From: an uncultured Sphingomonas sp.
GTDB lineage: Bacteria > Pseudomonadota > Alphaproteobacteria > Sphingomonadales > Sphingomonadaceae
Assembly (NCBI GenBank): GCA_913776255.1
Contig: CAJYLV010000055.1
Location: 1 to 64,000 of the forward strand
Direction: 5' to 3'
Length of the DNA: 64,000 nt
Part shown: positions 18,000-26,028 of the stretch, piece after piece
How the letters are laid out: every line of letters starts with the position of its first letter
How positions within the stretch are numbered: position 1 is the first letter of the stretch
Notes under the pieces: generated by a model
Told to the model about the DNA's origin: nothing
Seen by the model: the letters and a program-made list of their open reading frames with translations, nothing else
Databases searched by the model: none
Program-made: the position numbers and the translations under genes

Positions 18000-19301
18000 A
18001 TGGATCTCGCCCTGCTCGGCTTCCTGATGGTGGCCACCTTCATGACGCTCATCATGACGAAGCGGATGACCCCGCTCGTCGCGCTGATCGTCGTGCCAAC
18101 CGCCTTCGCGCTGCTCGCCGGCTTCGCCTCCGGGATCGGCGACATGATGATCGACGGGATCAAGAACCTCGCGCCGACCGGCGTGATGCTGCTGTTCGCG
18201 ATCCTGTTCTTCTCGATCATGACCGATACCGGGCTGTTCGATCCCCTGGTCAACCGGCTGCTGCGCGTCGTGCACGGCGATCCGCTCGCGATCCTGATCG
18301 GCACGGTGGTGCTGTGCGCGATCGTCAGCCTCGATGGCGACGGATCGACGACGTACATCATCACGATCGCCGCGCTGCTGCCGCTCTACAAGCGCTACGA
18401 CATGAACCGGCTGTATCTGTGCTGCCTGTTGATGAGCACCAGCGGGATCATGAACCTGACGCCGTGGGGCGGGCCGACCGCGCGCGCGGCGAGTGCGCTG
18501 AAGCTCGATCCGGCGACATTGTTCCTGCCGCTGATCCCGGGCATGATCGCGGGACTGGCCTTTCTGGTCGGACTGGCGATCTGGTTCGGGCGGAAGGAGC
18601 GACGGAGGATCGGGCATGTGGCGGCGAACGAGCCGACCAGCTTCACCGGCATGGCGGTGTCGCAATTTCCCGAGGCGCGCCGCCCGAAGCTGCGCTGGTT
18701 CAACGCCGCGCTGACGATCGCGCTGATCGCGGGGCTGGTGTCGGGCATCCTGCCGCTGTCGGTGCTGATGATGCTGGCGTTCGCGGTGGCGATGATCGTC
18801 AACTATCCGCAGGTCGCCGAGCAGAAGGAGCGGATCGCCGCGCACGCCGGCAACGTCCTGTCGGTCGTGTCGCTGATCTTCGCCGCCGGTATCTTCACCG
18901 GCATCCTGTCGGGCACCGGGATGGTCGAGGCGATGAGCAAGGAAGTGGTCGGCATGATCCCGCCGGTATTGGGGCCGTACATGGCGCCGATCACCGCGCT
19001 GCTCAGCCTGCCGTTCACCTTCTTCATCTCGAACGACGCCTTCTACTTCGGCATGCTGCCGATCCTCGCCGAGGCCGGCACGCATTATGGCGTCGCGCCG
19101 ATGGCGATCGCGCGCGCGTCGCTGATGGGGCAGCCGGTGCATCTGCTCAGCCCGCTGGTGCCATCGACCTATCTGCTGGTCAGCCTCGCCGGGATCGACC
19201 TCGCCGATCACCAGCGCTTCACGCTGGTGCCAGCGATCGCGGTATGCACGGTCATGACCTTGGTCGGGATCGCGGTGCTCGCCTTCCCGCTGGTCGGTTG
19301 A
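18000..19301 (+). CDS. CitMHS-family metal-citrate:H+ symporter
   Basis: 433 residues, about 11-12 membrane helices. Family hallmarks include the N-terminal LLGFLMVATFMTLIMTKRM, the re-entrant SLDGDGSTTYIITI motif, MNLTPWGGPTARAASAL, and the repeat-symmetric FISNDAFYFGMLPILAEAG segment. CitMHS proteins import citrate complexed with Mg2+ or Ca2+ in symport with protons. It lies 33 bp after the porin and 16 bp before the hydrolase in one operon, divergent from the TctDE pair. Together these form a path from outer membrane to cytoplasm. Confidence 0.92.
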   Translation: MDLALLGFLMVATFMTLIMTKRMTPLVALIVVPTAFALLAGFASGIGDMMIDGIKNLAPTGVMLLFAILFFSIMTDTGLFDPLVNRLLRVVHGDPLAILIGTVVLCAIVSLDGDGSTTYIITIAALLPLYKRYDMNRLYLCCLLMSTSGIMNLTPWGGPTARAASALKLDPATLFLPLIPGMIAGLAFLVGLAIWFGRKERRRIGHVAANEPTSFTGMAVSQFPEARRPKLRWFNAALTIALIAGLVSGILPLSVLMMLAFAVAMIVNYPQVAEQKERIAAHAGNVLSVVSLIFAAGIFTGILSGTGMVEAMSKEVVGMIPPVLGPYMAPITALLSLPFTFFISNDAFYFGMLPILAEAGTHYGVAPMAIARASLMGQPVHLLSPLVPSTYLLVSLAGIDLADHQRFTLVPAIAVCTVMTLVGIAVLAFPLVG

Positions 19302-19317
19302 GGGAGGACAGAAGCCG

Positions 19318-19989
19318 ATGCTTTCCCATACCCTTCCGCTCGTCCTGCTGCCCGCGATGGGCTGTGACGGACAACTCTGGGCACAGCAGGTGCTCGCGCT
19401 CGGCGACGTGAGCCATCCGCAACTGGGTGACCTGACCGTTGACACCACGCTGGAGGCGATGGCGGCGCGCGTGCTGGCGCACACCCCGCCGCGCTTCGCG
19501 GTCGCGGGGGTCAGCCTCGGCGGCTATGTCGCGCTCGAGATGATCCGTCAGGCGCCGGAGCGCATCGAGCGCATCGCGCTGTTCGGCACGCGCGCGTCGT
19601 TGCGGATGCGCGCCCGGACGCTCGGTGAACAGGGGATGCTGGCGACCGCGCCGCATGCCGATCCGATGCTCACCCCGATCATCAGCGGCCCGGTGCAGGC
19701 GATGGCCGAGCGCGTCGGCGCCGCGACGTTCGAGCGTCAGCAATGCGCGCTGCTCGCCCGCCCCGATATCGGCGACGCGATCCGCGCGGTGCGCGTGCCG
19801 ACGCTGGTGGCGGTCGGCGACCGCGACCGGATCTGCCTACCCGAGGATGCGCGCGAACTGGCCGCGCTGATCCCGACGGCCTTCTTCCGGTTGATCCGCC
19901 AGTGCGGCCATCTCGCGCCGATGGAGCGCCCGGGCGAGGTGACGTCGCTGTTGCGGGCGTTCCTGACCGACCGGCTCGATATCGTCTAG
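19318..19989 (+). CDS. Alpha/beta-fold hydrolase
   Basis: 223 residues, a compact alpha/beta hydrolase. The nucleophile elbow is AGVSLGGYVALEM, an acid residue follows in VAVGDRDRICLP, and the catalytic histidine is in QCGHLAPMERP. GGGAGGA-like ribosome site (GAGGGAGGA) precedes the ATG and the gene ends the citrate operon, 16 bp after CitMHS. Similar small hydrolases act on esters or lactones. A role such as hydrolysing a citrate ester or amide is possible, but nothing in the sequence shows it. Confidence 0.85.
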   Translation: MLSHTLPLVLLPAMGCDGQLWAQQVLALGDVSHPQLGDLTVDTTLEAMAARVLAHTPPRFAVAGVSLGGYVALEMIRQAPERIERIALFGTRASLRMRARTLGEQGMLATAPHADPMLTPIISGPVQAMAERVGAATFERQQCALLARPDIGDAIRAVRVPTLVAVGDRDRICLPEDARELAALIPTAFFRLIRQCGHLAPMERPGEVTSLLRAFLTDRLDIV

Positions 19990-20005
19990 GCGCCTCGACC
20001 GCCGT

Positions 20006-21169
20006 TCAGACGCGCAGATACCAGCCGCGCCTGTCCATATAGGCGATCGGATACCAGACGATGGCGACGAACAGCGCGACCGGCACCAGCGCCGCCACCT
20101 GCGTCCCGACCAGCGGCGCCAGCCATTTGAACGGCAACTGGATCGCGTCGCCGGTCAGGATGATCGACGCGACCTCGTGCAGCACATAGGCGGCGATGGC
20201 GTTGCGTCCGAAGCTGCCGAACAGATCGCCCTTGCGGCCCGGGCGATCGTCGCGGTCGAACCGTTGGTGGAACAGGCCGAGCAACACGAGGGTCAACCCG
20301 GTCGACAAGAGGACGAAGCTGCTGGTCCACAGGTTCTTGGCGATCGGGAACACGACGCCCCACGCCAGTCCCGCCGCGACCCCGGCCGCGCCGGCGACGA
20401 GCAAAGTCCGCGCGGCACGATCGACCGGCAGGCCGCGGCGGTGATAGTCGCCCGCCAGCGTCCCGAGCAGCGCCTGCGCCACCGATGGCAGCGTCCCCAG
20501 CAGTCCCTCGGGATCATAGCCGAACGGCCCTTTGACGTAGCGCCACTCGCCGAACACCAGCCGGTCGACCCAGGCGACGAAATTATGCCCCGGCACCCAC
20601 AGGTCAGTCGCGCTGCCGTCGGGAACCGGCAGCAGGCACAGCCCCCAATAGCCCAGCAACAGCGCGGCCGCGGCGATCGCGCGCGCCCGCATGCCCATCC
20701 GCGGATACAGCAGCGCACAGATCGCGAAGACGATGCCGATCCGCTGCAGCACGCCGGGCAGCCGCACGCCGTATTTGTGGAAGTCGGCGAGGAAGAACAT
20801 ATGGCCGAGCAGCAGGCCGATCAGGACCATTCGCGCCGCACGCGCCAGCACCCGCCGGGTCGCCGCCGCGCTCGCCGCATCGTCGCGCGACGATACCGCG
20901 ATCGACACGCCGACCATCGTCAGAAAGGCCGGGAACACCGTATCGGCCAGCGTGAAGCCCACCCAGTCGGCATGGAGCAAGGTCGCGAAGACCGGCTTGT
21001 CGAGCGACTGCACCCCGGCGGTGGCGTTGACGGTGATCATGCCCGCCACCGTCACCCCGCGCAACAGGTCGAGCGAGCGCAGCCGCCGCCCGGTGCGGTC
21101 CTGCGGATCGCGTGGCCCCGTTGCCATCGCACCCGGCGATGCGGCGCTCGCCTCCACGGCAGCGGTCAT
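20006..21169 (-). CDS. NagX-like membrane protein (HGSNAT/DUF5009 family)
   Basis: 387 residues with about ten membrane helices. The signature is RLRSLDLLRGVTVAGMI at the N-terminus, then WVGFTLADTVFPAFLTMVG, as in bacterial relatives of heparan-alpha-glucosaminide N-acetyltransferase that occur in N-acetylglucosamine clusters (NagX). AAGGGGAGA precedes the ATG. No nag genes are present here, so the usual amino-sugar link cannot be confirmed. An alternative is a general acyltransferase-like membrane protein. It is divergent from an MFS transporter and converges with the citrate operon. Confidence 0.82.
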   Translation of the reverse strand: MTAAVEASAASPGAMATGPRDPQDRTGRRLRSLDLLRGVTVAGMITVNATAGVQSLDKPVFATLLHADWVGFTLADTVFPAFLTMVGVSIAVSSRDDAASAAATRRVLARAARMVLIGLLLGHMFFLADFHKYGVRLPGVLQRIGIVFAICALLYPRMGMRARAIAAAALLLGYWGLCLLPVPDGSATDLWVPGHNFVAWVDRLVFGEWRYVKGPFGYDPEGLLGTLPSVAQALLGTLAGDYHRRGLPVDRAARTLLVAGAAGVAAGLAWGVVFPIAKNLWTSSFVLLSTGLTLVLLGLFHQRFDRDDRPGRKGDLFGSFGRNAIAAYVLHEVASIILTGDAIQLPFKWLAPLVGTQVAALVPVALFVAIVWYPIAYMDRRGWYLRV

Positions 21170-21183
21170 CGTGATCTCCCCTT

Positions 21184-21210
21184 ACAGGCGCCTGTTCAAC
21201 AGCTTACCTG
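21184..21210. promoter_or_regulatory. Overlapping palindromes between NagX-like gene and MFS gene
   Basis: ACAGGCGCCTGT (21184-21195) is a perfect 12-base palindrome 15 bases upstream of the NagX-like start. It abuts TGTTCAACA and ACAGCTTACCTG (21199-21210), close to the element near 15.37 kb. Likely regulatory by position; the protein is unknown. Confidence 0.4.
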
Positions 21211-21316
21211 CAAGCCGGGGTAAAAGGTGCGGCGGATCTCATCAAGCACCTGCCGCTTGCCGACCCCACTTCCCCGCGCCGGCCACCGCGGGTATCGCGA
21301 GGCGCGGGGGTGAGGA

Positions 21317-22858
21317 ATGGGGTCGATCAGGAGCACGTTGTCGGATCGTCAGGCGGTTTGGGCCTTCGTGCTCGGCTGCATCGCGGTGACGGCCGGAGTG
21401 GTCGCGCATCTGCCGATGTTCGCGATGGCGCGCACGATGCACTACCGGCTCGCCGGCATGCCGATGGACGATCTGATGATCGGCGGCATGGCGTTGATCG
21501 TGCTTGGCACGCTGGTCGCGGCCTACGGGCTGCTGCCGCGCAACGTCGCGGCGCAGCGTGCGGCCGCGGCGGAGATCGTCGTCGCCGCGCCCGAGGACGC
21601 GCCGCTGGGGCCGGCGCACTGGGGACTGATGGCGGTGCTCGTGATCGCGCTGGTGATCGACGTCATGAAGCCCGCCTCGCTAGGCTTCACCGTGCCGGGC
21701 ATGATCGCCGAATATGGCGTGCCCAAGAAAACGGTGTCGCTGGTCCCGTTCTTCGCCCTGGCCGGCACCGTCACCGGATCGGTGCTGTGGGGATGGATCG
21801 CCGACGTCTACGGGCGCAAGGCATCGATCCTGCTGTCGGCGGTGATGTTCGTCGGCACTTCGATCTGCGGCGCGATGCCCAGCCTCGCCTGGAACATCGC
21901 GATGTGCTTCATGATGGGCGCCGCGGCGGGCGGGATGCTGCCCGTCACCTATGCGCTGCTCGCCGAGATGATGCCGAGCCGGCATCGCGGCTGGAGCCTC
22001 GTGCTCGTCGGCGGGCTCGGCGCGGTCGGCGGCTATTTCGCGGCCAGCGGGATGTCGGCCGTGCTGCAACCGGTGTTCGGGTGGCGGATCCTGTGGCTGG
22101 CGAATTTGCCGACCGGGCTGACATTGGTGCTGCTGGGAGCGCTGATCCCCGAGTCTGCCAAGTTCCTGCTCGCGCGCGGGCGGGTGGCCGAGGCCGAGGT
22201 GGTGATGCGCCGCTTCGGCGCGACCGCGCAGGCCGCGCCGCCGGTGCAGCGCGCGGCGCCACAGGCGCTCCGAGGGCTTCACCTTTATGGCAAACTGGCG
22301 GCGCTCAGCATCTGCGCGCTGTCGTGGGGGCTCGTCAATTTCGGGCTGCTGCTCTGGTTGCCCGCCGATCTTGTCGCGAAGGGCTATTCGGTCGGCGTGT
22401 CGAGCCGCCTGCTCGCCGAGAGCGCGCTGATCGCGTTTCCGACCGTCTTCATCGCGGCGCTGCTCTACAGCCGGTGGAGCACCAAGGGCGCGCTGGCGAC
22501 CATGATCGCGCTGACGCTGGCCGGGTTGCTGCTGGTGCTGCGGCTCGAGATGGCGGGGAGCGGAAGTCCGGTGCTGCCGGTCGCGCTGCTGATCGTCGGA
22601 ACGAACGGGATCATCGCGATCGTGCTGCCCTATGCTGCCGAGAGCTTTCCGCTGCGCGTCCGGGCGCGCGCGACCGGCTGGGTCGCGGCCTGCACCAAGG
22701 CCGGGGGGCTGATCGCGCAGGGGCTGACGATCAGCGGCCTCGCGCTGTCGATGGGCAGCGCCGCGCTGCTCGTGATGGTGCCGACCGCGCTGTCGTTCGT
22801 GCTGGTGCTATGGTTCGGGCGCGAGACCCGCGGGCGCGACCTGCGCGACCTCGACTAG
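21317..22858 (+). CDS. MFS transporter (sugar/aromatic-acid porter type)
   Basis: 513 residues with twelve predicted helices plus an extra N-terminal pair (first helix at about 15-35, second near 50-70). The loop 2-3 signature WGWIADVYGRK and its second-half counterpart place it in the SP/AAHS/SV2-like branch of MFS. A charged central loop (PESAKFLLARGRVAEAEVVM) resembles the sugar-porter PESPRFL motif. A purine-rich GGGGGTGAGGA runs into the ATG. It stands alone, divergent from the NagX-like gene and convergent with the DHA2 efflux gene, so substrate assignment is open. Confidence 0.88.
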   Translation: MGSIRSTLSDRQAVWAFVLGCIAVTAGVVAHLPMFAMARTMHYRLAGMPMDDLMIGGMALIVLGTLVAAYGLLPRNVAAQRAAAAEIVVAAPEDAPLGPAHWGLMAVLVIALVIDVMKPASLGFTVPGMIAEYGVPKKTVSLVPFFALAGTVTGSVLWGWIADVYGRKASILLSAVMFVGTSICGAMPSLAWNIAMCFMMGAAAGGMLPVTYALLAEMMPSRHRGWSLVLVGGLGAVGGYFAASGMSAVLQPVFGWRILWLANLPTGLTLVLLGALIPESAKFLLARGRVAEAEVVMRRFGATAQAAPPVQRAAPQALRGLHLYGKLAALSICALSWGLVNFGLLLWLPADLVAKGYSVGVSSRLLAESALIAFPTVFIAALLYSRWSTKGALATMIALTLAGLLLVLRLEMAGSGSPVLPVALLIVGTNGIIAIVLPYAAESFPLRVRARATGWVAACTKAGGLIAQGLTISGLALSMGSAALLVMVPTALSFVLVLWFGRETRGRDLRDLD

Positions 22859-22930
22859 CCGGGCGACGCTCAGCGCGCTCCCGTCCGGTCGCGAAGCCGT
22901 GCTGCCGTGATGGTCGGCGTCGACGCCCGG

Positions 22931-24427
22931 TCAGCCGTGATGCCCGCTCATCTCCGCCCCGGCGTCGCGCGCGAACCGGCGATTCCAGATCACTGCCGAG
23001 GCCGAGATCGTCGCGACGAGCAGAAAGGCGATCGAGAAGGTCTCCAGCGTCGGCTGGCGGCTGGCGTTCAGCAGCGTGCCGAGCTCGAGCACCGTCGCCG
23101 CGGTGCAGATGCCCAGCGACAGCGTCAGTTGCTGGAAGGTCGCATAGAAGCTCGTCGCCGCGCTCATCCGCCTCTTGTCGACATCGGCATAGGCGATCGC
23201 GTTGAAGCCGGTGAACTGGAACGAGGTGAAGAAGCCGGACACCGCCAGCACCGCCAGCAGCGCAGTGACCGGCCAGTCGGGGCGGAAGAAGGCGCAGGTG
23301 GCATAGCCGGCGCTGCTCGCCAGCCCGGCGACGATCAGGCTGCGCCGGAACCCCCAGCGGCGCAGCACGCGCGGCGCGAGCGCCTTCATCGCCAGCGCGC
23401 CGATCGCCCCCGCCATCGTGATCGAGCCCGTCCTCGCCGCCGACAGGCCGAAGCCGAGCTGGAACATCAGCGGGAGCAGGAACGGCTGCGCGCCCTGCGT
23501 GATGCGGGTCAGCGAGCCGCCGATCACCGACAGGCGGAAGGTCGGAATGCGCATCAGCGTCAGGTCGAGGATCGGATCGGCGGCATGGCGCGCATGACGG
23601 ACATAGCCCATGCCCAGCACCGCGCCGGCCAGCAGCAAGGCACCGGCGACCCAGCCGGTCGCGGGGCGGCTCGCCAGCTCGAACCCGAACAACAGGCAGC
23701 CGAGCGACAGCCCCGAGAGCACGAACCCCGGCCCGTCGAACCGCGCCCGTGCATCGCCGCGCACCTCGGGCACCAGCAGCAAGGCGCCGATCACCCCCAC
23801 GACGCCGATCGGGATGTTGAGATAGAAGATCCACCGCCAGTCGAGCCAGGTGACGATGAACCCGCCGAGCGGCGGCCCGAGGATCGGTCCGATCAGCGCC
23901 GGCATCACCAGCCACGACAGCGCCTGTACCATGTCTTCCTTGGCGACGCTGCGCAGCAGGACCAGCCGCCCGACCGGCACCATCATCGCCCCGCCGATCC
24001 CCTGGACGAAGCGGGCGGCGACCAGCGTCGGCAACGACCCCGCCTGCGCGCAGGCGATCGAGCCGAGCAGGAACACGCCGATCGCCGCGCAGAAGACGCT
24101 GCGCGATCCGAATCGGTCGGCAAGCGTGCCGCTGGCGGGGATGAACAGCGCGAGCGCGAGCAGATAGCTGGTGAGCGCGAGGCTGAGGCTCGCCGCGGGC
24201 GTGCCGAGATCGCGCGCCATCGTCGGCAGCGCGATCGTCAGCACGGTTCCGTCGAGCTGCTGCATGAACAGCGCCGAGGCGACGACCAGCGCGATGACGC
24301 GATAGCCGCGCACGGGCGGCGCGTCGCTGTCGCGCGGGCCGGCGCCGGTGACCGCCTCAACCGCCGGAGCGAGGCCGTCACCGACATCGGCGCTCATCGA
24401 GGCCAGGTTGCGTCGTCTCCATCGCAT
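22931..24427 (-). CDS. DHA2 (EmrB/QacA) family MFS efflux permease
   Basis: 498 residues (488 if the second ATG at 24397 is used; neither start has a clear ribosome site). Fourteen-helix drug:H+ antiporter features are seen: ALFMQQLDGTVLTIALP in helix 1, GTLADRFGSRSVF in loop 2-3, ARFVQGIGGAMMVPVGRLVL in helix 4 and the antiporter motif LGPPLGGFIVTW in helix 5. There is no EmrA-like membrane-fusion gene beside it, so it may act alone or with an unlinked partner. The 72-bp gap to the convergent MFS gene holds nothing I can name. Confidence 0.9.
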   Translation of the reverse strand: MRWRRRNLASMSADVGDGLAPAVEAVTGAGPRDSDAPPVRGYRVIALVVASALFMQQLDGTVLTIALPTMARDLGTPAASLSLALTSYLLALALFIPASGTLADRFGSRSVFCAAIGVFLLGSIACAQAGSLPTLVAARFVQGIGGAMMVPVGRLVLLRSVAKEDMVQALSWLVMPALIGPILGPPLGGFIVTWLDWRWIFYLNIPIGVVGVIGALLLVPEVRGDARARFDGPGFVLSGLSLGCLLFGFELASRPATGWVAGALLLAGAVLGMGYVRHARHAADPILDLTLMRIPTFRLSVIGGSLTRITQGAQPFLLPLMFQLGFGLSAARTGSITMAGAIGALAMKALAPRVLRRWGFRRSLIVAGLASSAGYATCAFFRPDWPVTALLAVLAVSGFFTSFQFTGFNAIAYADVDKRRMSAATSFYATFQQLTLSLGICTAATVLELGTLLNASRQPTLETFSIAFLLVATISASAVIWNRRFARDAGAEMSGHHG

Positions 24428-24505
24428 CCGGGTCCCATCGCGGAAAAATCGCGCGATGGCTACAAGCGCGGTGCGCCGCGTCGGCTTAGCGCGTGGCCGG
24501 ACGGG

Positions 24506-25825
24506 CTAGAAAAAGCGCAGCGCGGCGTCGAGCAGCAGCACGAAGATCAGGCCGAACACCCCGACCAGCGTCTCCATCAGCGACCACGACCGAAAGGTGT
24601 CGCGGAGCGAGAGCCCGAAATATTCCTTGAACATCCAGAAGCCGGAATCATTGACGTGGCTGCACATCAGGCTGCCCGCGCCGATCGCGAGCACCATCAG
24701 ATTGGCGTCCGCGCCGGTCGCGACGATCACCGGCTGGATCAGCCCGCCGGCGGTCAGCCCCGCGACCGTCGCGGAGCCGACCGCGATACGGATCACGCAC
24801 GCCAGCAGCCAGCCGAGCGCGAGCGGCGGCAGCGGCAGACCGGCGAGCTGCGCCGCCAGGACCTTGTCCGCACCGCTTTCCACCAGCACCTGCTTGAGCG
24901 CGCCCGCTCCTGCGATGATGAGCAGGATCGGCGCGATGTCGCGGATCGCCACCGCGAAGCCGTCCATGATCTCGACCCGCGTCAAGCCGGCGCTGCGTCC
25001 CAGCGCGACGATCCCGACCGCGATCGACAGCAGCAGGACGTTGGTCGGATGCCCGACGAACGCGACCCAGGTGGTGCTCGCGTGCGTCAGCGGCGCGTAG
25101 TGGAGCCCGGTCGCGCCGGCGATCAGCACCACCGGCAGCAGCGCGCAGGCGAAGCTGGCGAATGCGCCCGGCAGCGCGCGATCGCGCGACGCCGTCGCCG
25201 CCTCGAACAGCGGCGACGGCGGTGACACGATCCCCTTCAGCGTCGTCGCGAACAGCGGCCCGGCGATCGCGAGCGTCGGGATCCCGACGATCAGCCCATA
25301 GACCAATGTCACGCCGAGATCGGCGCCCAGCTGCGCCACCACCGCGGTCGGCGACGGATGCGGCGGCAGGAAGCCGTGCGCGATCGACAGGCCGGCGAGC
25401 AGCGGGATGCCGACATGCACCGCCGGCAACCCCGAGCGCAGCACGATCGAGAAGATCAGCGGCACCATCAGGACGAAGCCGACATTGTAGAACAGCGGGA
25501 TGCCGACGAGGAACCCGGTCGCCGCCATCGCGATCGGCAACCGCGACGGTCCGCACCAGCCGATCAGCGTGTCCGCGATCCGCTGCGCCGCGCCACTGTC
25601 GGCGATCAGCTTGCCGAGGAAGGCGCCCAGCACGATCGTGATGACGACCGGACCGATCGTATCGCCGATCCCCTTTTCGATGGCGCCGGGCACGCGCGCC
25701 AGCGGCACGCCCAGCAGCAGCGCGGCGCACAGCGCGGCGACCACGAAGGCGAGGAATGGCGGCGCGCGCAGCGACACCAGCCCGATCAGCACCGCCAGCG
25801 CGACCACCACCGACAGCAGGATCAT
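24506..25825 (-). CDS. GntP-family gluconate:H+ symporter
   Basis: 439 residues, about 12-14 helices. GntP features include ITIVLGAFLGKLIADSGAAQ, GIPLFYNVGFVLMVPLIF, HGFLPPHPSPTAVVAQLGAD and the C-terminal CSHVNDSGFWMFKEYFGLSL, all strongly conserved in gluconate permeases. Uptake of gluconate or a related aldonate is therefore likely. No gluconokinase is adjacent, but the next operon encodes sugar oxidoreductases whose products could be aldonates. No good ribosome site is seen before the ATG. The 203-bp gap upstream (25826-26028) should hold its promoter; I see no clear motif in it. Confidence 0.92.
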   Translation of the reverse strand: MILLSVVVALAVLIGLVSLRAPPFLAFVVAALCAALLLGVPLARVPGAIEKGIGDTIGPVVITIVLGAFLGKLIADSGAAQRIADTLIGWCGPSRLPIAMAATGFLVGIPLFYNVGFVLMVPLIFSIVLRSGLPAVHVGIPLLAGLSIAHGFLPPHPSPTAVVAQLGADLGVTLVYGLIVGIPTLAIAGPLFATTLKGIVSPPSPLFEAATASRDRALPGAFASFACALLPVVLIAGATGLHYAPLTHASTTWVAFVGHPTNVLLLSIAVGIVALGRSAGLTRVEIMDGFAVAIRDIAPILLIIAGAGALKQVLVESGADKVLAAQLAGLPLPPLALGWLLACVIRIAVGSATVAGLTAGGLIQPVIVATGADANLMVLAIGAGSLMCSHVNDSGFWMFKEYFGLSLRDTFRSWSLMETLVGVFGLIFVLLLDAALRFF

Positions 25826-26028
25826 GCGCGCACGTGCCGACTGAGCGAAAAGAGGCTGGCGGGATAGTGGAAGCGATCGTTCATCGCCGCAGACATCGCA
25901 CGTTCACCGGGCGCGTCAATTCCGACCTTCGCCGTACAAGGCCGGAGCGGCTGCCAGCGAGCGCCCGCCTTCGTCCCGCGGCAAGTCCCGGACGACGATC
26001 AAGCCTGCGTTCCGCTCGACGTGCGGTG

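Noticed and set aside
17418..19484. Minus-strand open frame opposite porin and CitMHS
   Set aside because: Shadow frame; the plus-strand genes have complete family signatures and operon spacing.
22907..25225. Plus-strand open frame of about 770 codons
   Set aside because: Antisense to the DHA2 and GntP transporters; extreme Arg/Gln/Glu content, no family match.
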